From: Evansella sp. LMS18
GTDB taxonomy: Bacteria; Bacillota; Bacilli; Bacillales; Salisediminibacteriaceae
Reading direction: 5' to 3'
Length of the DNA: 64,000 nt
Assembly: GCF_024362785.1 (NCBI RefSeq)
Contig: NZ_CP093301.1
Location: 1,364,001 to 1,428,000, forward strand
The notes beneath the pieces are model-generated. The model was not told the DNA's origin, made no database searches, and saw only the letters and a program-made list of their open reading frames with translations. The position numbers and the translations under genes are program-made. Below, piece after piece: positions 8,071 to 15,911 of this stretch. Within the stretch, counting starts at the first letter, position 1, and each line of letters starts with the position of its first letter.

Positions 8071-8862
8071 TTAAAGCGCTTTTACAAGTCCGCCATCAAC
8101 AAGCATCGCCTGCCCGGTAATATAGGTGTTTGCCCCGGAGCAAAGGAATACTACCAGCTTTGCGAATTCCTCCGGCTTCCCGTAACGGCCCATAGGAATT
8201 GACTTTTCTGTGCTTTCCTTAATTTCCTCATATGTCACACCAAGCTTATCCGCCCTGATAGCATCAAGCTGAGCTACTCTGTCTGTACCAATTCTTCCAG
8301 GACCTACTGTATTAATCATGATATTATCTTTTGACAGCTCCTGGGATAAACTCTTAGCGAGTCCGATAATACCCGCTCTGTATGTGTTAGACAGGATGAG
8401 ATTATCCAGTGTCTGCTTAATGGAAGATGAGGCGAAATTAGCAATATGCCCGCCGCCGTTATTTCTCATATGTGGCAGAACTTCACGAATAAGACGCGTA
8501 ATGCTGAGCAGGTTAAGTTCGAAAGCCTTCTGCCACTGTTCATCGGTCAGATTATCAAAAGTGCCTGCAGGAGGGCCGCCCGAGTTATTAATCAGCACGT
8601 CAACCGTATCGTTTAATTCCACTGTTTTTTCCACGAGGTTTTTAATAGAATCATAATCTGTAATATCGCAGGCAACATAATTAATATTATCATTACCGCT
8701 CTCCTGCTTAATTTCCTCCACGGTCTTTTGCAGTTCTTCTTCGTTTCTGCTGGAGATAACCACTTTCGCACCCTCTTTAGCGAATTCCAGTGCAGTTGCT
8801 TTTCCTAACCCTTTGCTGGCTGCGGTTACAAGTACGGATTTTCCTGTTAAATTTGTATCCAT
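8071..8862 (-). CDS. short-chain dehydrogenase/reductase (SDR)
   Basis: A 263-residue classical SDR. The nucleotide motif is TAASKGLGKATALEFAKEGA, with NNSGG after the fourth strand, and the C-terminal TGQAMLVDGGL is standard. The usual catalytic YxxxK is present as YRAGIIGLAKS, where the Lys position is replaced (Y-R-A-G-I), and the Ser is in FASSSIKQ, so the active site departs from the textbook motif. Operon position beside two FAH-fold hydrolases suggests oxidation of a 2-keto-3-deoxy sugar acid to a 2,4-diketo acid (inference from Watanabe-type non-phosphorylative pathways). Confidence 0.8.
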   Translation of the reverse strand: MDTNLTGKSVLVTAASKGLGKATALEFAKEGAKVVISSRNEEELQKTVEEIKQESGNDNINYVACDITDYDSIKNLVEKTVELNDTVDVLINNSGGPPAGTFDNLTDEQWQKAFELNLLSITRLIREVLPHMRNNGGGHIANFASSSIKQTLDNLILSNTYRAGIIGLAKSLSQELSKDNIMINTVGPGRIGTDRVAQLDAIRADKLGVTYEEIKESTEKSIPMGRYGKPEEFAKLVVFLCSGANTYITGQAMLVDGGLVKAL

Positions 8863-8890
8863 GTTTATTTCCTCCTGTATTAAAGATAGA

Positions 8891-9766
8891 TTATTGGTTC
8901 TCTTTTGAGTCTTTTACTTTGTTTACAAGTGTTGCGAATCCATCAATCTGGCATTCGACAACGTCGCCATTACGAATAACTACCGCTCCCGGAGTTCCTG
9001 TTGAAATAATATCCCCTGGTAAGAGCTTCATTACTTTAGAATGGAAGGAAACAAGATATCGAGGGCTGAATGTCATATTTGAAACAACATTCTTCCGGTG
9101 AAGCCCGCCGTTAATTACTGTAGAAACATTCAGGTTATCCACTTCCTCCACTTCATCCGTTGTAACCAGCTGAGGGCCAAAGCTGAAGAACGTATCAAAG
9201 CTCTTTGAACGGGTGAGATAGCGCGGGTTTTTCTGCAGGATATCTTCCGCTGTCATATCAATAATTGTTGTATAGCCTGCGACTACATCAAGAGCGTTTT
9301 CCTCGGATACATCCTTGCATTCTTTGCCGATAATAATACCCAGTTCTGATTCAGCTGTCGTTCTGTCAGACTGGTGCGGGATTTCAATTGTATCTTCCGG
9401 CCCGATAATTGTTGTATCAGGTTTCATAAAGCTGGCCGGTTCTGTGTTAGGCGCATTTTCACTTAAGTCTGAAGCATGCTCCACATAGTTTAGTCCGATG
9501 CCCCAGATCTTTCTTGGATGGCGGTATAACGGCCCGTATGTAACTTCTTCTCCTGATAGGCAATCCAGCTCCTCTACCTTTGCTTTCCCTTCTTCATCAA
9601 ACCAGTCTCTCATCTCTTCAAGCCTGCCGCTTTGAATAATTTCAAAAACATTTACCGGCCAGTCTGTCCCGAGTTCAGCGTTAACTTTTTCTACTGTAAC
9701 TACCCATTTATCTGTTACGATTGCTCCTGTTTCCTGGTTGTTCTGCAAAATTGTTCCTAAGCGCAT
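8891..9766 (-). CDS. fumarylacetoacetate hydrolase (FAH) family protein, copy 1
   Basis: A 291-residue FAH-fold enzyme; the family hydrolyses or decarboxylates C-C bonds of diketo acids with a divalent metal. Recognisable are KIWGIGLNYVEHA, FMKPDTTIIGPEDTI, the metal-ligand ESELGIIIGKE and the C-terminal GDIISTGTPGAVVIRNGD. The second ATG (9766) has better spacing to AAGGAG than the first at 9772. It shares its operon with a second, clearly different FAH protein 21 bp upstream, so the two may act on successive or alternative substrates. Confidence 0.82.
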   Translation of the reverse strand: MRLGTILQNNQETGAIVTDKWVVTVEKVNAELGTDWPVNVFEIIQSGRLEEMRDWFDEEGKAKVEELDCLSGEEVTYGPLYRHPRKIWGIGLNYVEHASDLSENAPNTEPASFMKPDTTIIGPEDTIEIPHQSDRTTAESELGIIIGKECKDVSEENALDVVAGYTTIIDMTAEDILQKNPRYLTRSKSFDTFFSFGPQLVTTDEVEEVDNLNVSTVINGGLHRKNVVSNMTFSPRYLVSFHSKVMKLLPGDIISTGTPGAVVIRNGDVVECQIDGFATLVNKVKDSKENQ

Positions 9767-9787
9767 TTTCATCTCTCCTTATATTTT

Positions 9788-10693
9788 TTAATTTTGTACC
9801 GTATTACGGAGACATCCTAATCCTTCGACAGTAATTTCAATCCGGTCGCCAGGCTGAAGAAAACGAGGCGGCTTGAAGCCATTGCCTACACCCGCAGGGG
9901 TGCCTGTTGCGATAATATCTCCCGGTTCTAACGTAGTGCCTGCTGAAATAACGGAAATAATTTCAGGAATATCAAAAATGAATTTTTCCGTATTTGAAGA
10001 CTGCCTTACCTCGCCGTTGACCTTCGTTTCAATCGCCAGTGAGTGAGGGTCTGGCACCGCGCTGCTATGGGTGATATAAGGCCCCATTGGGCAGGAAGTG
10101 TCCAGGCTTTTCCCAAGCAAGTATTGCTTATGCCTTTTTTGCCTGTCCCTTGCAGTGACATCATTGAGAATCGTGTAGCCAAAGACATAATTTAAAGCCT
10201 CATCTCTCGAAATGTCCTTGCCTTCTTTTCCGATAATTAAAGCAAGTTCCCCTTCATAGTCAAGGCAGGAGGTTACATGCTGATGATTTAATATCGTTTT
10301 TTCAGGTCCGGTAACAGTCGTAGGGAGTTTCGAAAACAGCATTGGATGCTCGGGAATATCTGCTGCGCTTCCCATCTCGATTGCATGTTCCCTGTAATTT
10401 TTCCCTACACATAAAATGTTTTTTCGCGGTCTTGGTATAGGAGCATGCAGTTTTACCTCGCTGAGTGGATAGGAAAAATCCTGATTGTTTCCTTCCTGTA
10501 CTGCCTTCATAACTTCTTTTACATCTTCTGTAAAGTTTTCATTTTCCTTAATGCAGGCAATCATGTCTGCAGGCATCGTGTCTTTTGACAATAGTGTCTG
10601 CTGAGCTTCTTTCAGGTCTGTGACCCGTTGTTCTCCCTCATCAAAAAAGCCAACTTTTTCCTGGTCATTTACTGTAAAAGTTACAAATTTCAT
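9788..10693 (-). CDS. fumarylacetoacetate hydrolase (FAH) family protein, copy 2
   Basis: A 301-residue FAH-fold protein with the canonical ILCVGKNYREHAIEMG, MLFSKLPTTVTGPE, metal-binding DYEGELALIIGKEGKD and GDIIATGTPAGVG motifs. This is the acylpyruvase / 2,4-diketo-3-deoxy-acid hydrolase-like branch, giving pyruvate as one product in characterised members. Its start overlaps the end of the preceding dehydrogenase gene by 4 bp (ATGA). The exact reaction is inferred. Confidence 0.85.
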   Translation of the reverse strand: MKFVTFTVNDQEKVGFFDEGEQRVTDLKEAQQTLLSKDTMPADMIACIKENENFTEDVKEVMKAVQEGNNQDFSYPLSEVKLHAPIPRPRKNILCVGKNYREHAIEMGSAADIPEHPMLFSKLPTTVTGPEKTILNHQHVTSCLDYEGELALIIGKEGKDISRDEALNYVFGYTILNDVTARDRQKRHKQYLLGKSLDTSCPMGPYITHSSAVPDPHSLAIETKVNGEVRQSSNTEKFIFDIPEIISVISAGTTLEPGDIIATGTPAGVGNGFKPPRFLQPGDRIEITVEGLGCLRNTVQN

Positions 10694-11685
10694 ATTAGTT
10701 TCCCCTGCCTTAACTGTTTGATTGAATTAACTACGAAGTCAGGATTTTCTCCCCGTTCTGCTTTAGCGATATTATCGAATGCTATCTTCAGCACACGGCT
10801 CAGTGTATCTCTCGTCCCTGCGCCGATATGAGGAGTCGCAATGACATTTTCTAATTTCAGCAGCGGGTTATCAGGACTAGGGGGTTCGTTTTCCCAAACA
10901 TCTATTCCCGCTCCGGCAATCTGGCCGTTTTTTAATGCTTCCGCAAGGTCCCCTTCATGAACGACTCCCCCTCTTGAAACATTGATCAGCACAGCACTTT
11001 TCTTCATTAATTTAAGCTCCCGCTCACTGATCAGACCCTTTGTCGCAGGAATTAAAGGAAGATGAAGGCTGAGGATATCTGCTTCACGGAGCAGTTGGTC
11101 CAGCTCGAGATACCTGGCCCCCAGCTCTTCTTCAGCTTCTGAAGCCAGCCGGTTCACATCATAATAAACGATGTTTGTTCCGAAGGCCTGCGACCGCCTG
11201 GCAGTTTCCTGGCCGATGTTTCCAAATCCGATAAAACCATGGGTTTTACCTCCCATCTCAAAGGATTGGCTGCGATATTTCCACATTGGCCAGCTTCCTG
11301 CTTTTGTCTCCTGATTAATCAAAGGAAGCTTTCTGTAAAGAGACAAAATAAACATAATAGAAAGCTCAGCAACACCGGATGCGTTTCCACCTGGTGTATT
11401 GCTGACTGGAAGTTCCAGCTTATCTGCCGCGCCCAGGTCAATATTATCCACACCTATTCCGGTCTTTTGAATAAATCTGGCATTCTCAGCCCTCTGCAGC
11501 AGGCTTTCAGGGATGTCCTTTGTCGCCACCATTAAATACTCGGCTTCCGGAAGTACGGCTTCCCTTCCATCTTCACTTAATTCATCCCAGAACACGACTT
11601 CAGAAGATGCCGGGGCATTTCTGTAAAAAATGTCTTTAAACTCATCAAAAACACTATCAAAATAAACTATTTTACTTTTGCTCAT
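10690..11685 (-). CDS. D-2-hydroxyacid dehydrogenase (SlcC/GhrB-like)
   Basis: A 331-residue NAD-dependent dehydrogenase: nucleotide motif GFIGFGNIGQETARR, catalytic Arg in INVSRGGVV, Glu in DVWENEPP and His in ATPHIGAGT. The family includes (S)-sulfolactate dehydrogenase SlcC and glyoxylate/2-ketoacid reductases. With the Ldh-type enzyme directly upstream, the two dehydrogenases could invert a hydroxy-acid centre through the keto acid, as SlcC and ComC do for sulfolactate. It is coupled to the FAH gene. Confidence 0.85.
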   Translation of the reverse strand: MSKSKIVYFDSVFDEFKDIFYRNAPASSEVVFWDELSEDGREAVLPEAEYLMVATKDIPESLLQRAENARFIQKTGIGVDNIDLGAADKLELPVSNTPGGNASGVAELSIMFILSLYRKLPLINQETKAGSWPMWKYRSQSFEMGGKTHGFIGFGNIGQETARRSQAFGTNIVYYDVNRLASEAEEELGARYLELDQLLREADILSLHLPLIPATKGLISERELKLMKKSAVLINVSRGGVVHEGDLAEALKNGQIAGAGIDVWENEPPSPDNPLLKLENVIATPHIGAGTRDTLSRVLKIAFDNIAKAERGENPDFVVNSIKQLRQGKLI

Positions 11686-11783
11686 ATTACTCTCTCCCTA
11701 TAGGATTTATGAGGAAAAGCTCTGCCCATCCAGTCTGGATAGGCTGCACCATATAACTGGTGATGGTACAGCCGATATCCAGA

Positions 11784-12866
11784 TTATCTGGCGAATCCTT
11801 CTGCCTCTGTTTTTTCAATTGGAGATGCAAGCCTCAGCTCTTCAGCAATGGAAGCCAGTTCCTCAGCGACAAATGCGGTTAACGGAATACCCTTTTCCTT
11901 TCTGGCATGGTACTTTTCTTCTTCAATTTCACCTGGCAGGTAAATTTTCTCCACACCCTCCATTAAAGGGACCTTTCTAATCTCCTGAATCATTTCGTCC
12001 GTTCTCTTTTTGAAATCAGCAAGATCCTGGAATAAGTCGGCTCTCATGACAAAAAAGAACTGGCCGGTATTTTGCTTATTGGAAAAATCCGTGAATAAAT
12101 CACCTATAAACGGGCCGTAAGCTGAGCCTGTAAATAAAGAAGAAAGTGTTTCGGCAAGGAAAGCTATTCCGTAACCTTTCGGACCTCCTACCGGCAGAAT
12201 CAATCCTTCTATCGCTTCCTTCGGGTCGGTAGTGGGCCTGCCTTCTTTTGAAATAGCCCATCCTAATGGAATCTTTTCATTGTTCATTTGTGCCAGTACA
12301 ATCTTTCCTTTTGCAACAGTGCTCGTCGCCATATCAAAAACAATATCATTTTCTTCCCCCGCGGGAATTCCATAGGAGATGGGATTAGTACCGAAGAACT
12401 TCCCTTTTCCTCCCCATGGCGCCATTACAGAAGGAGCATTTGTCATGGCCAGTGCGATACAGTTACTGCGAACCGCATACTGGATATAGTCGGCAAGCAT
12501 TCCGCAATGGTTGGAATTTTTTATCCCCACAATGCCTGCTCCGTATTGCTGAGCTTTCCTTACAGCCATCTCAATTCCTTTTGTTGCCGCCACGATTCCC
12601 GACCCATTATCCGCATTTAGAAGTGCGCTGATTGGAGACTCTTTTTCCACTGTAATTTCAGGTGTTTTGTTCACTATCCCTTCCTTAAGCCGTTTCACAT
12701 ATATCCCTACTTTTGAAACGCCGTGGGAATCCACCCCCCGGAGGTTTGCCAGCACTAAATGGCTGGCAACTTTCGCCGCATCCTCTTCCGGCATTCCTGA
12801 AGCGTGGAAGATCTCTCTCGTGAGCTTTTCTAATTTTTCATGATTGAGTTTAATTTCCGCAGTCAA
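11784..12866 (-). CDS. Ldh2-family (malate/L-sulfolactate-type) dehydrogenase
   Basis: A 360-residue member of the Ldh/YlbC/ComC/AllD family, which has its own NAD(P) fold and oxidises (S)-2-hydroxyacids such as malate, ureidoglycolate and sulfolactate. Typical motifs are NLRGVDSHGVSKVG, GIKNSNHCGMLADY, GTNPISYGIPAG and PVGGPKGYGIAFLAE. The start is a TTG at 12866 with AAAGGG 8 bases upstream. It lies between the lyase pair and the D-2-hydroxyacid dehydrogenase in the operon. Substrate is not determined. Confidence 0.85.
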   Translation of the reverse strand: MTAEIKLNHEKLEKLTREIFHASGMPEEDAAKVASHLVLANLRGVDSHGVSKVGIYVKRLKEGIVNKTPEITVEKESPISALLNADNGSGIVAATKGIEMAVRKAQQYGAGIVGIKNSNHCGMLADYIQYAVRSNCIALAMTNAPSVMAPWGGKGKFFGTNPISYGIPAGEENDIVFDMATSTVAKGKIVLAQMNNEKIPLGWAISKEGRPTTDPKEAIEGLILPVGGPKGYGIAFLAETLSSLFTGSAYGPFIGDLFTDFSNKQNTGQFFFVMRADLFQDLADFKKRTDEMIQEIRKVPLMEGVEKIYLPGEIEEEKYHARKEKGIPLTAFVAEELASIAEELRLASPIEKTEAEGFAR

Positions 12867-12898
12867 TTCAATCGCCCTTTCGTCTATGTCAGCCGTTT

Positions 12899-14068
12899 TT
12901 ACGGAACCCGGGTAATACAGAATTGTTCATCATGGCCGAGAATCTCTGCTTTTACGGTTTTACCGGAAGCAACCTCCAGTATTTCCTGGTATATTTCTTC
13001 TCCGGTCTGCTCCAGTGTTGATTCACCTGTTAATATTTTTCCGGCATTGATATCAATGTTTTCTTTCATTCTCAAGTAAGTCTTTGGATTACCTGTGACT
13101 TTAATAACCGGTACTCCCGGGAATCCAGTAGGAGTTCCCCTGCCTGTCGGGAACACAATTATCTGAGCCCCTGCGGCAACCTGCCCTGTAGTAACCTCGC
13201 CATCATGGCCAGGTGAATCGAGCAGATGGAGTCCTTTTGTTACCGGCTCTTCTCCGTACTTAATTACTCCGCTGAAAGGAGCATTGCCGGATTTTTTCAT
13301 GCTTCCAAGTGATTTCTCAACAACACTGGATAAACCGCCAGCATAATTCCCCGTTGAGATCAGGTGGTTTCGGCTGGAATTGCTTGATTCCTGTGTCTGG
13401 CGAAGGAGCCTTTGTTCCATCCGCTCGATTGTACCCATGATGTCCTGAGCTACAGACTCATTAACCGCTCTTCTCGCAAGAATGTGTTCTGTGCCAAGGA
13501 GTTCTGTAATTTCACTTAATATGGAACTTCCTCCCTGGGCAACGAGCTTATCAGAAGCAATCCCGAGAGCAGGGTTGGCGAATAATCCTGAAGTCATATC
13601 AGAACCGCCACAGTTAAGACCAATCATTAATTCACTTACATCGCATTCTTCCCGTTGCTGCCTGGAAGCGAGCTGCTGCATTTCCCTGGCGATTTTTGTT
13701 CCCCGCTGAATCGCTTCAAGGGAATCCCCCTCTTCCTGAATAACAACTGTTTCGAGCATTTTTTGCGACCCGGTAATTCCTTCAGCCATCTCATATGGAG
13801 AAAAGCGTTCACATCCGAGCCCGACTACAACCACCCCTGCAAAATTAGGGTTTTTCCCAATCTGAATCAAAGTTTTTGCAGTAATTTCCAAGTCTTCCCC
13901 TACTTGACTGCAGCCTACTGGATGCCTGAAATACACAGTTCCTGGTACCTGGTAGGCAATACGTTCAGCAACCTTTCCGGAACAAAATACAGAGGGAATA
14001 ACAGCAATCAGGTTTCGAACACCCACTTTCCCGTCTTTTCTGCGGTAACCCATGAATGTATCACCCAT
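12899..14068 (-). CDS. UxaA/SuyB-family lyase, large subunit
   Basis: A 389-residue protein equal in length to SuyB, the large subunit of (R)-sulfolactate sulfo-lyase, and to the C-terminal domain of altronate dehydratase UxaA. It has GYRRKDGKVGVRNLIAVIPS, RHPVGCSQVGED, LNCGGSDMTSGLFANPALG and FPTGRGTPTGFPGVPVIKV; conserved cysteines probably hold iron. Its start overlaps the small-subunit gene by 8 bp. Sulfite or water elimination cannot be told apart by eye; the FAH and SDR genes favour a sugar-acid dehydratase, the SlcC/ComC-like pair favours sulfolactate. Confidence 0.82.
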   Translation of the reverse strand: MGDTFMGYRRKDGKVGVRNLIAVIPSVFCSGKVAERIAYQVPGTVYFRHPVGCSQVGEDLEITAKTLIQIGKNPNFAGVVVVGLGCERFSPYEMAEGITGSQKMLETVVIQEEGDSLEAIQRGTKIAREMQQLASRQQREECDVSELMIGLNCGGSDMTSGLFANPALGIASDKLVAQGGSSILSEITELLGTEHILARRAVNESVAQDIMGTIERMEQRLLRQTQESSNSSRNHLISTGNYAGGLSSVVEKSLGSMKKSGNAPFSGVIKYGEEPVTKGLHLLDSPGHDGEVTTGQVAAGAQIIVFPTGRGTPTGFPGVPVIKVTGNPKTYLRMKENIDINAGKILTGESTLEQTGEEIYQEILEVASGKTVKAEILGHDEQFCITRVP

Positions 14069-14366
14069 TTTTTAACCCCCTGTCACAGTACATGTTATGT
14101 GTGTGGATCCAGGATCCAATTTCCGCCGCCTCTTTCATTTTTCCGATTTCTTCACCGTACTTATAAACGATTTCATTTTTCTCCAGTCGCTGCAGTGCTA
14201 TCTTATGGCCAAACGGGATACTTTCTTCAACTTGAACAGACGTGATAGTGTCGTTCGAGCGGACCTCACAATCGTCACCTTTCGTAAGGTCCGTCAACGC
14301 AACAGCAATATTATCTTTTTGATCAATCACGATTGCTGCTTTCTCCTTCGCCATTACTTCCTTCAT
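14061..14366 (-). CDS. UxaA/SuyA-family lyase, small (SAF domain) subunit
   Basis: A 101-residue SAF-domain protein corresponding to the N-terminal domain of UxaA/GarD or to SuyA. IPFGHKIALQRLEKNE and KYGEEIG followed by the histidine motif WIHTHNMYCDRG are diagnostic of the family. The ATG at 14366 has AAGGGAG 7 bases upstream. It is the first gene of the eight-gene operon, coupled to the large subunit, as in suyAB and split altronate dehydratases. Confidence 0.83.
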   Translation of the reverse strand: MKEVMAKEKAAIVIDQKDNIAVALTDLTKGDDCEVRSNDTITSVQVEESIPFGHKIALQRLEKNEIVYKYGEEIGKMKEAAEIGSWIHTHNMYCDRGLKNG

Positions 14367-14452
14367 CTTCTCGCTCCCTTCTCTCAGTCAGGCTCTGGAA
14401 ATCTTAGCTTTTTAGCAGAAGCCTTTAATGAAAACTATTCTTTTTTGTTATG

Positions 14453-14465
14453 ATGGTCTGACCAT
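14453..14465. promoter_or_regulatory. FadR-type operator in the leader of the lyase operon
   Basis: ATGGTCTGACCAT is a palindrome with central T, matching the TGGT-N3-ACCA pattern of FadR/LldR-type GntR regulators. It lies about 45 bp downstream of the predicted transcription start and 87 bp before the first start codon, so binding would act as a roadblock. One of the FadR-type proteins encoded nearby is the likely ligand sensor. Confidence 0.65.
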
Positions 14466-14492
14466 TGGAATTGTTAAGTGCTACCGTTTTTT

Positions 14493-14506
14493 TGAAAGTG
14501 CTTTCA
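14493..14506. promoter_or_regulatory. cre-like site (CcpA carbon catabolite control)
   Basis: TGAAAGTGCTTTCA differs at one central base from the Bacillus cre consensus TGWAANCGNTNWCA. It overlaps the predicted transcription start of the operon, a typical place for CcpA repression. Confidence 0.5.
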
Positions 14507-14515
14507 TACTTATCT

Positions 14516-14543
14516 ATTATACTACTAATTTTTTTCAATTCAA
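14516..14543 (-). promoter_or_regulatory. sigma-A promoter of the lyase operon
   Basis: On the minus strand TTGAAT (14543-14538) and a perfect TATAAT (14521-14516) are separated by 16 bp. The transcription start would be near 14509, leaving a leader of about 140 nt that carries the cre-like site and FadR-type operator. Confidence 0.6.
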
Positions 14544-14644
14544 TTATTTAACTGAAAATTTTTAATATTGATTCGAAACGATCTGGTGACATCGAAACCA
14601 TCTTCATTTATTAAAGAACGAATAATTTTCTTGAACAGGGAGTG

Positions 14645-14667
14645 AAAAGCCGGCAGTGCCGGCTTTC
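14645..14667 (-). terminator. terminator after lhgO
   Basis: Inverted arms AAAGCCGGC and GCCGGCTTT around a 3-nt loop form a compact GC-rich hairpin 18 bp after the lhgO stop, followed by a short T run on the minus strand. Confidence 0.7.
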
Positions 14668-14684
14668 AAGAGACGTTAAAGGTG

Positions 14685-15887
14685 TTATTTGACGACTGCT
14701 CCGGATAAAGCTGCTTTCTCAACAACATATTTTCCTATTTCAATAGAAGCTGTCGCTGCCGGGGAAGGGGCGTTGCAGACATGAATACTTCTTTTCCCCT
14801 GAATAATATGGAAGTCGTCTACAAGCCCGCCATCTGCTTTCAAGGCCTGTGCACGCACTCCCGCAGGCCCAGGAACCAGGTCGTCTTCCGTAATTTCAGG
14901 AATAAGATTTTGCAGGCTTTTCACAAACATTTTTTTGCTGACGGAACGGACCATTTCGTCCATTCCTTCTTTCATATATTTGCTTGCGAGCTTCCAGAAG
15001 CCTGGGTAGCGCATTACCTCCGTAAAATCCTGCATATTGAAATCTGATTTTTTATAGCCTTCCCTTTTAAAACTAAGGACGGCATTCGGCCCTGCATCCA
15101 CTTCTCCGCCTATCATCCTTGTAAAGTGAACACCAAGGAAAGGGAACTTAGGATTAGGCACAGGATAGATCAGATTTTTAACCAGACCGCGTTTTTCCGG
15201 CTTAAGCTTAAAGTATTCCCCGCGGAACGGGACGATGCTCATATCTGTGTGGTATCCTGTTAATCTGGCAATTCTGTCACTGTGCAGCCCCGCACAGTTG
15301 ATAAGCATTTTTGTACGGATAGTTCCATTATTAGTCTCAATTACTGCGCCGTCATCAGTTTCAGTAATATTTTCAACTTTTTCTCCAAGCTTTATTTCTC
15401 CGCCATTTTTCTGAATGATGTTCGCAAAGGCTTCGGATACTTGAGCGTAGTTTACAATCCCTGCCATGGGAACGTGAATTGCCCCAAGGCCATTTACATG
15501 AGGTTCTATCTCTTTTAACTCGCCCATGTCAATTTTTCTGATGGCAAGTCCATTCTGCAGGCCTCTTTCATAAAGATTGTCCATAAGCGGAAGTTCTTCC
15601 TGAGTTGTCGCAACAATTACTTTGCCGCATATATCGTGCTCGATATCGTGAGTCCTGCAAAATTCTGTCATAGACTGACTGCCTTTACGGGCGAACTTCG
15701 CTTTAAAGCTTCCAGGTTTATAATAAATCCCGGAATGAATCACTCCGCTGTTTCTCCCAGTCTGATGAGCCGCCAGCTGGTTCTCTTTTTCTATTACCGC
15801 CACCTTGGCGTCAGGAAAGCGTTCATAGAGAGCCATACCAACTGACAAGCCCACGATTCCCCCTCCTATTATTGTATAATCGTACAT
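14685..15887 (-). CDS. lhgO: L-2-hydroxyglutarate oxidase LhgO
   Basis: A 400-residue FAD enzyme of the DAO superfamily that oxidises L-2-hydroxyglutarate to 2-oxoglutarate, passing electrons to the quinone pool. The N-terminus has the dinucleotide motif TIIGGGIVGLSVGMAL, then HQTGRNSGVIHSGIYYKPGS, the LhgO hallmark, and C-terminal GPAGVRAQAL with NAPSPAATASIEIG. Last gene of FadR-glcD-glcF-lhgO, 24 bp after glcF. Grouping with glcDF suggests membrane-linked oxidation of several 2-hydroxyacids. Confidence 0.88.
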   Translation of the reverse strand: MYDYTIIGGGIVGLSVGMALYERFPDAKVAVIEKENQLAAHQTGRNSGVIHSGIYYKPGSFKAKFARKGSQSMTEFCRTHDIEHDICGKVIVATTQEELPLMDNLYERGLQNGLAIRKIDMGELKEIEPHVNGLGAIHVPMAGIVNYAQVSEAFANIIQKNGGEIKLGEKVENITETDDGAVIETNNGTIRTKMLINCAGLHSDRIARLTGYHTDMSIVPFRGEYFKLKPEKRGLVKNLIYPVPNPKFPFLGVHFTRMIGGEVDAGPNAVLSFKREGYKKSDFNMQDFTEVMRYPGFWKLASKYMKEGMDEMVRSVSKKMFVKSLQNLIPEITEDDLVPGPAGVRAQALKADGGLVDDFHIIQGKRSIHVCNAPSPAATASIEIGKYVVEKAALSGAVVK

Positions 15888-15911
15888 CTGTATCTCTCCT
15901 TAAACCTCAGA

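Noticed and set aside
14061-14068. Frameshift in a single uxaA gene
   Set aside because: Both subunits have their own start, ribosome binding site and full domain; separate SAF and large subunits are a normal form of the family.
8000-14400. Plus-strand open frames of 60-200 codons opposite the operon
   Set aside because: They are mirror frames of strongly supported minus-strand enzymes and have no ribosome binding sites.
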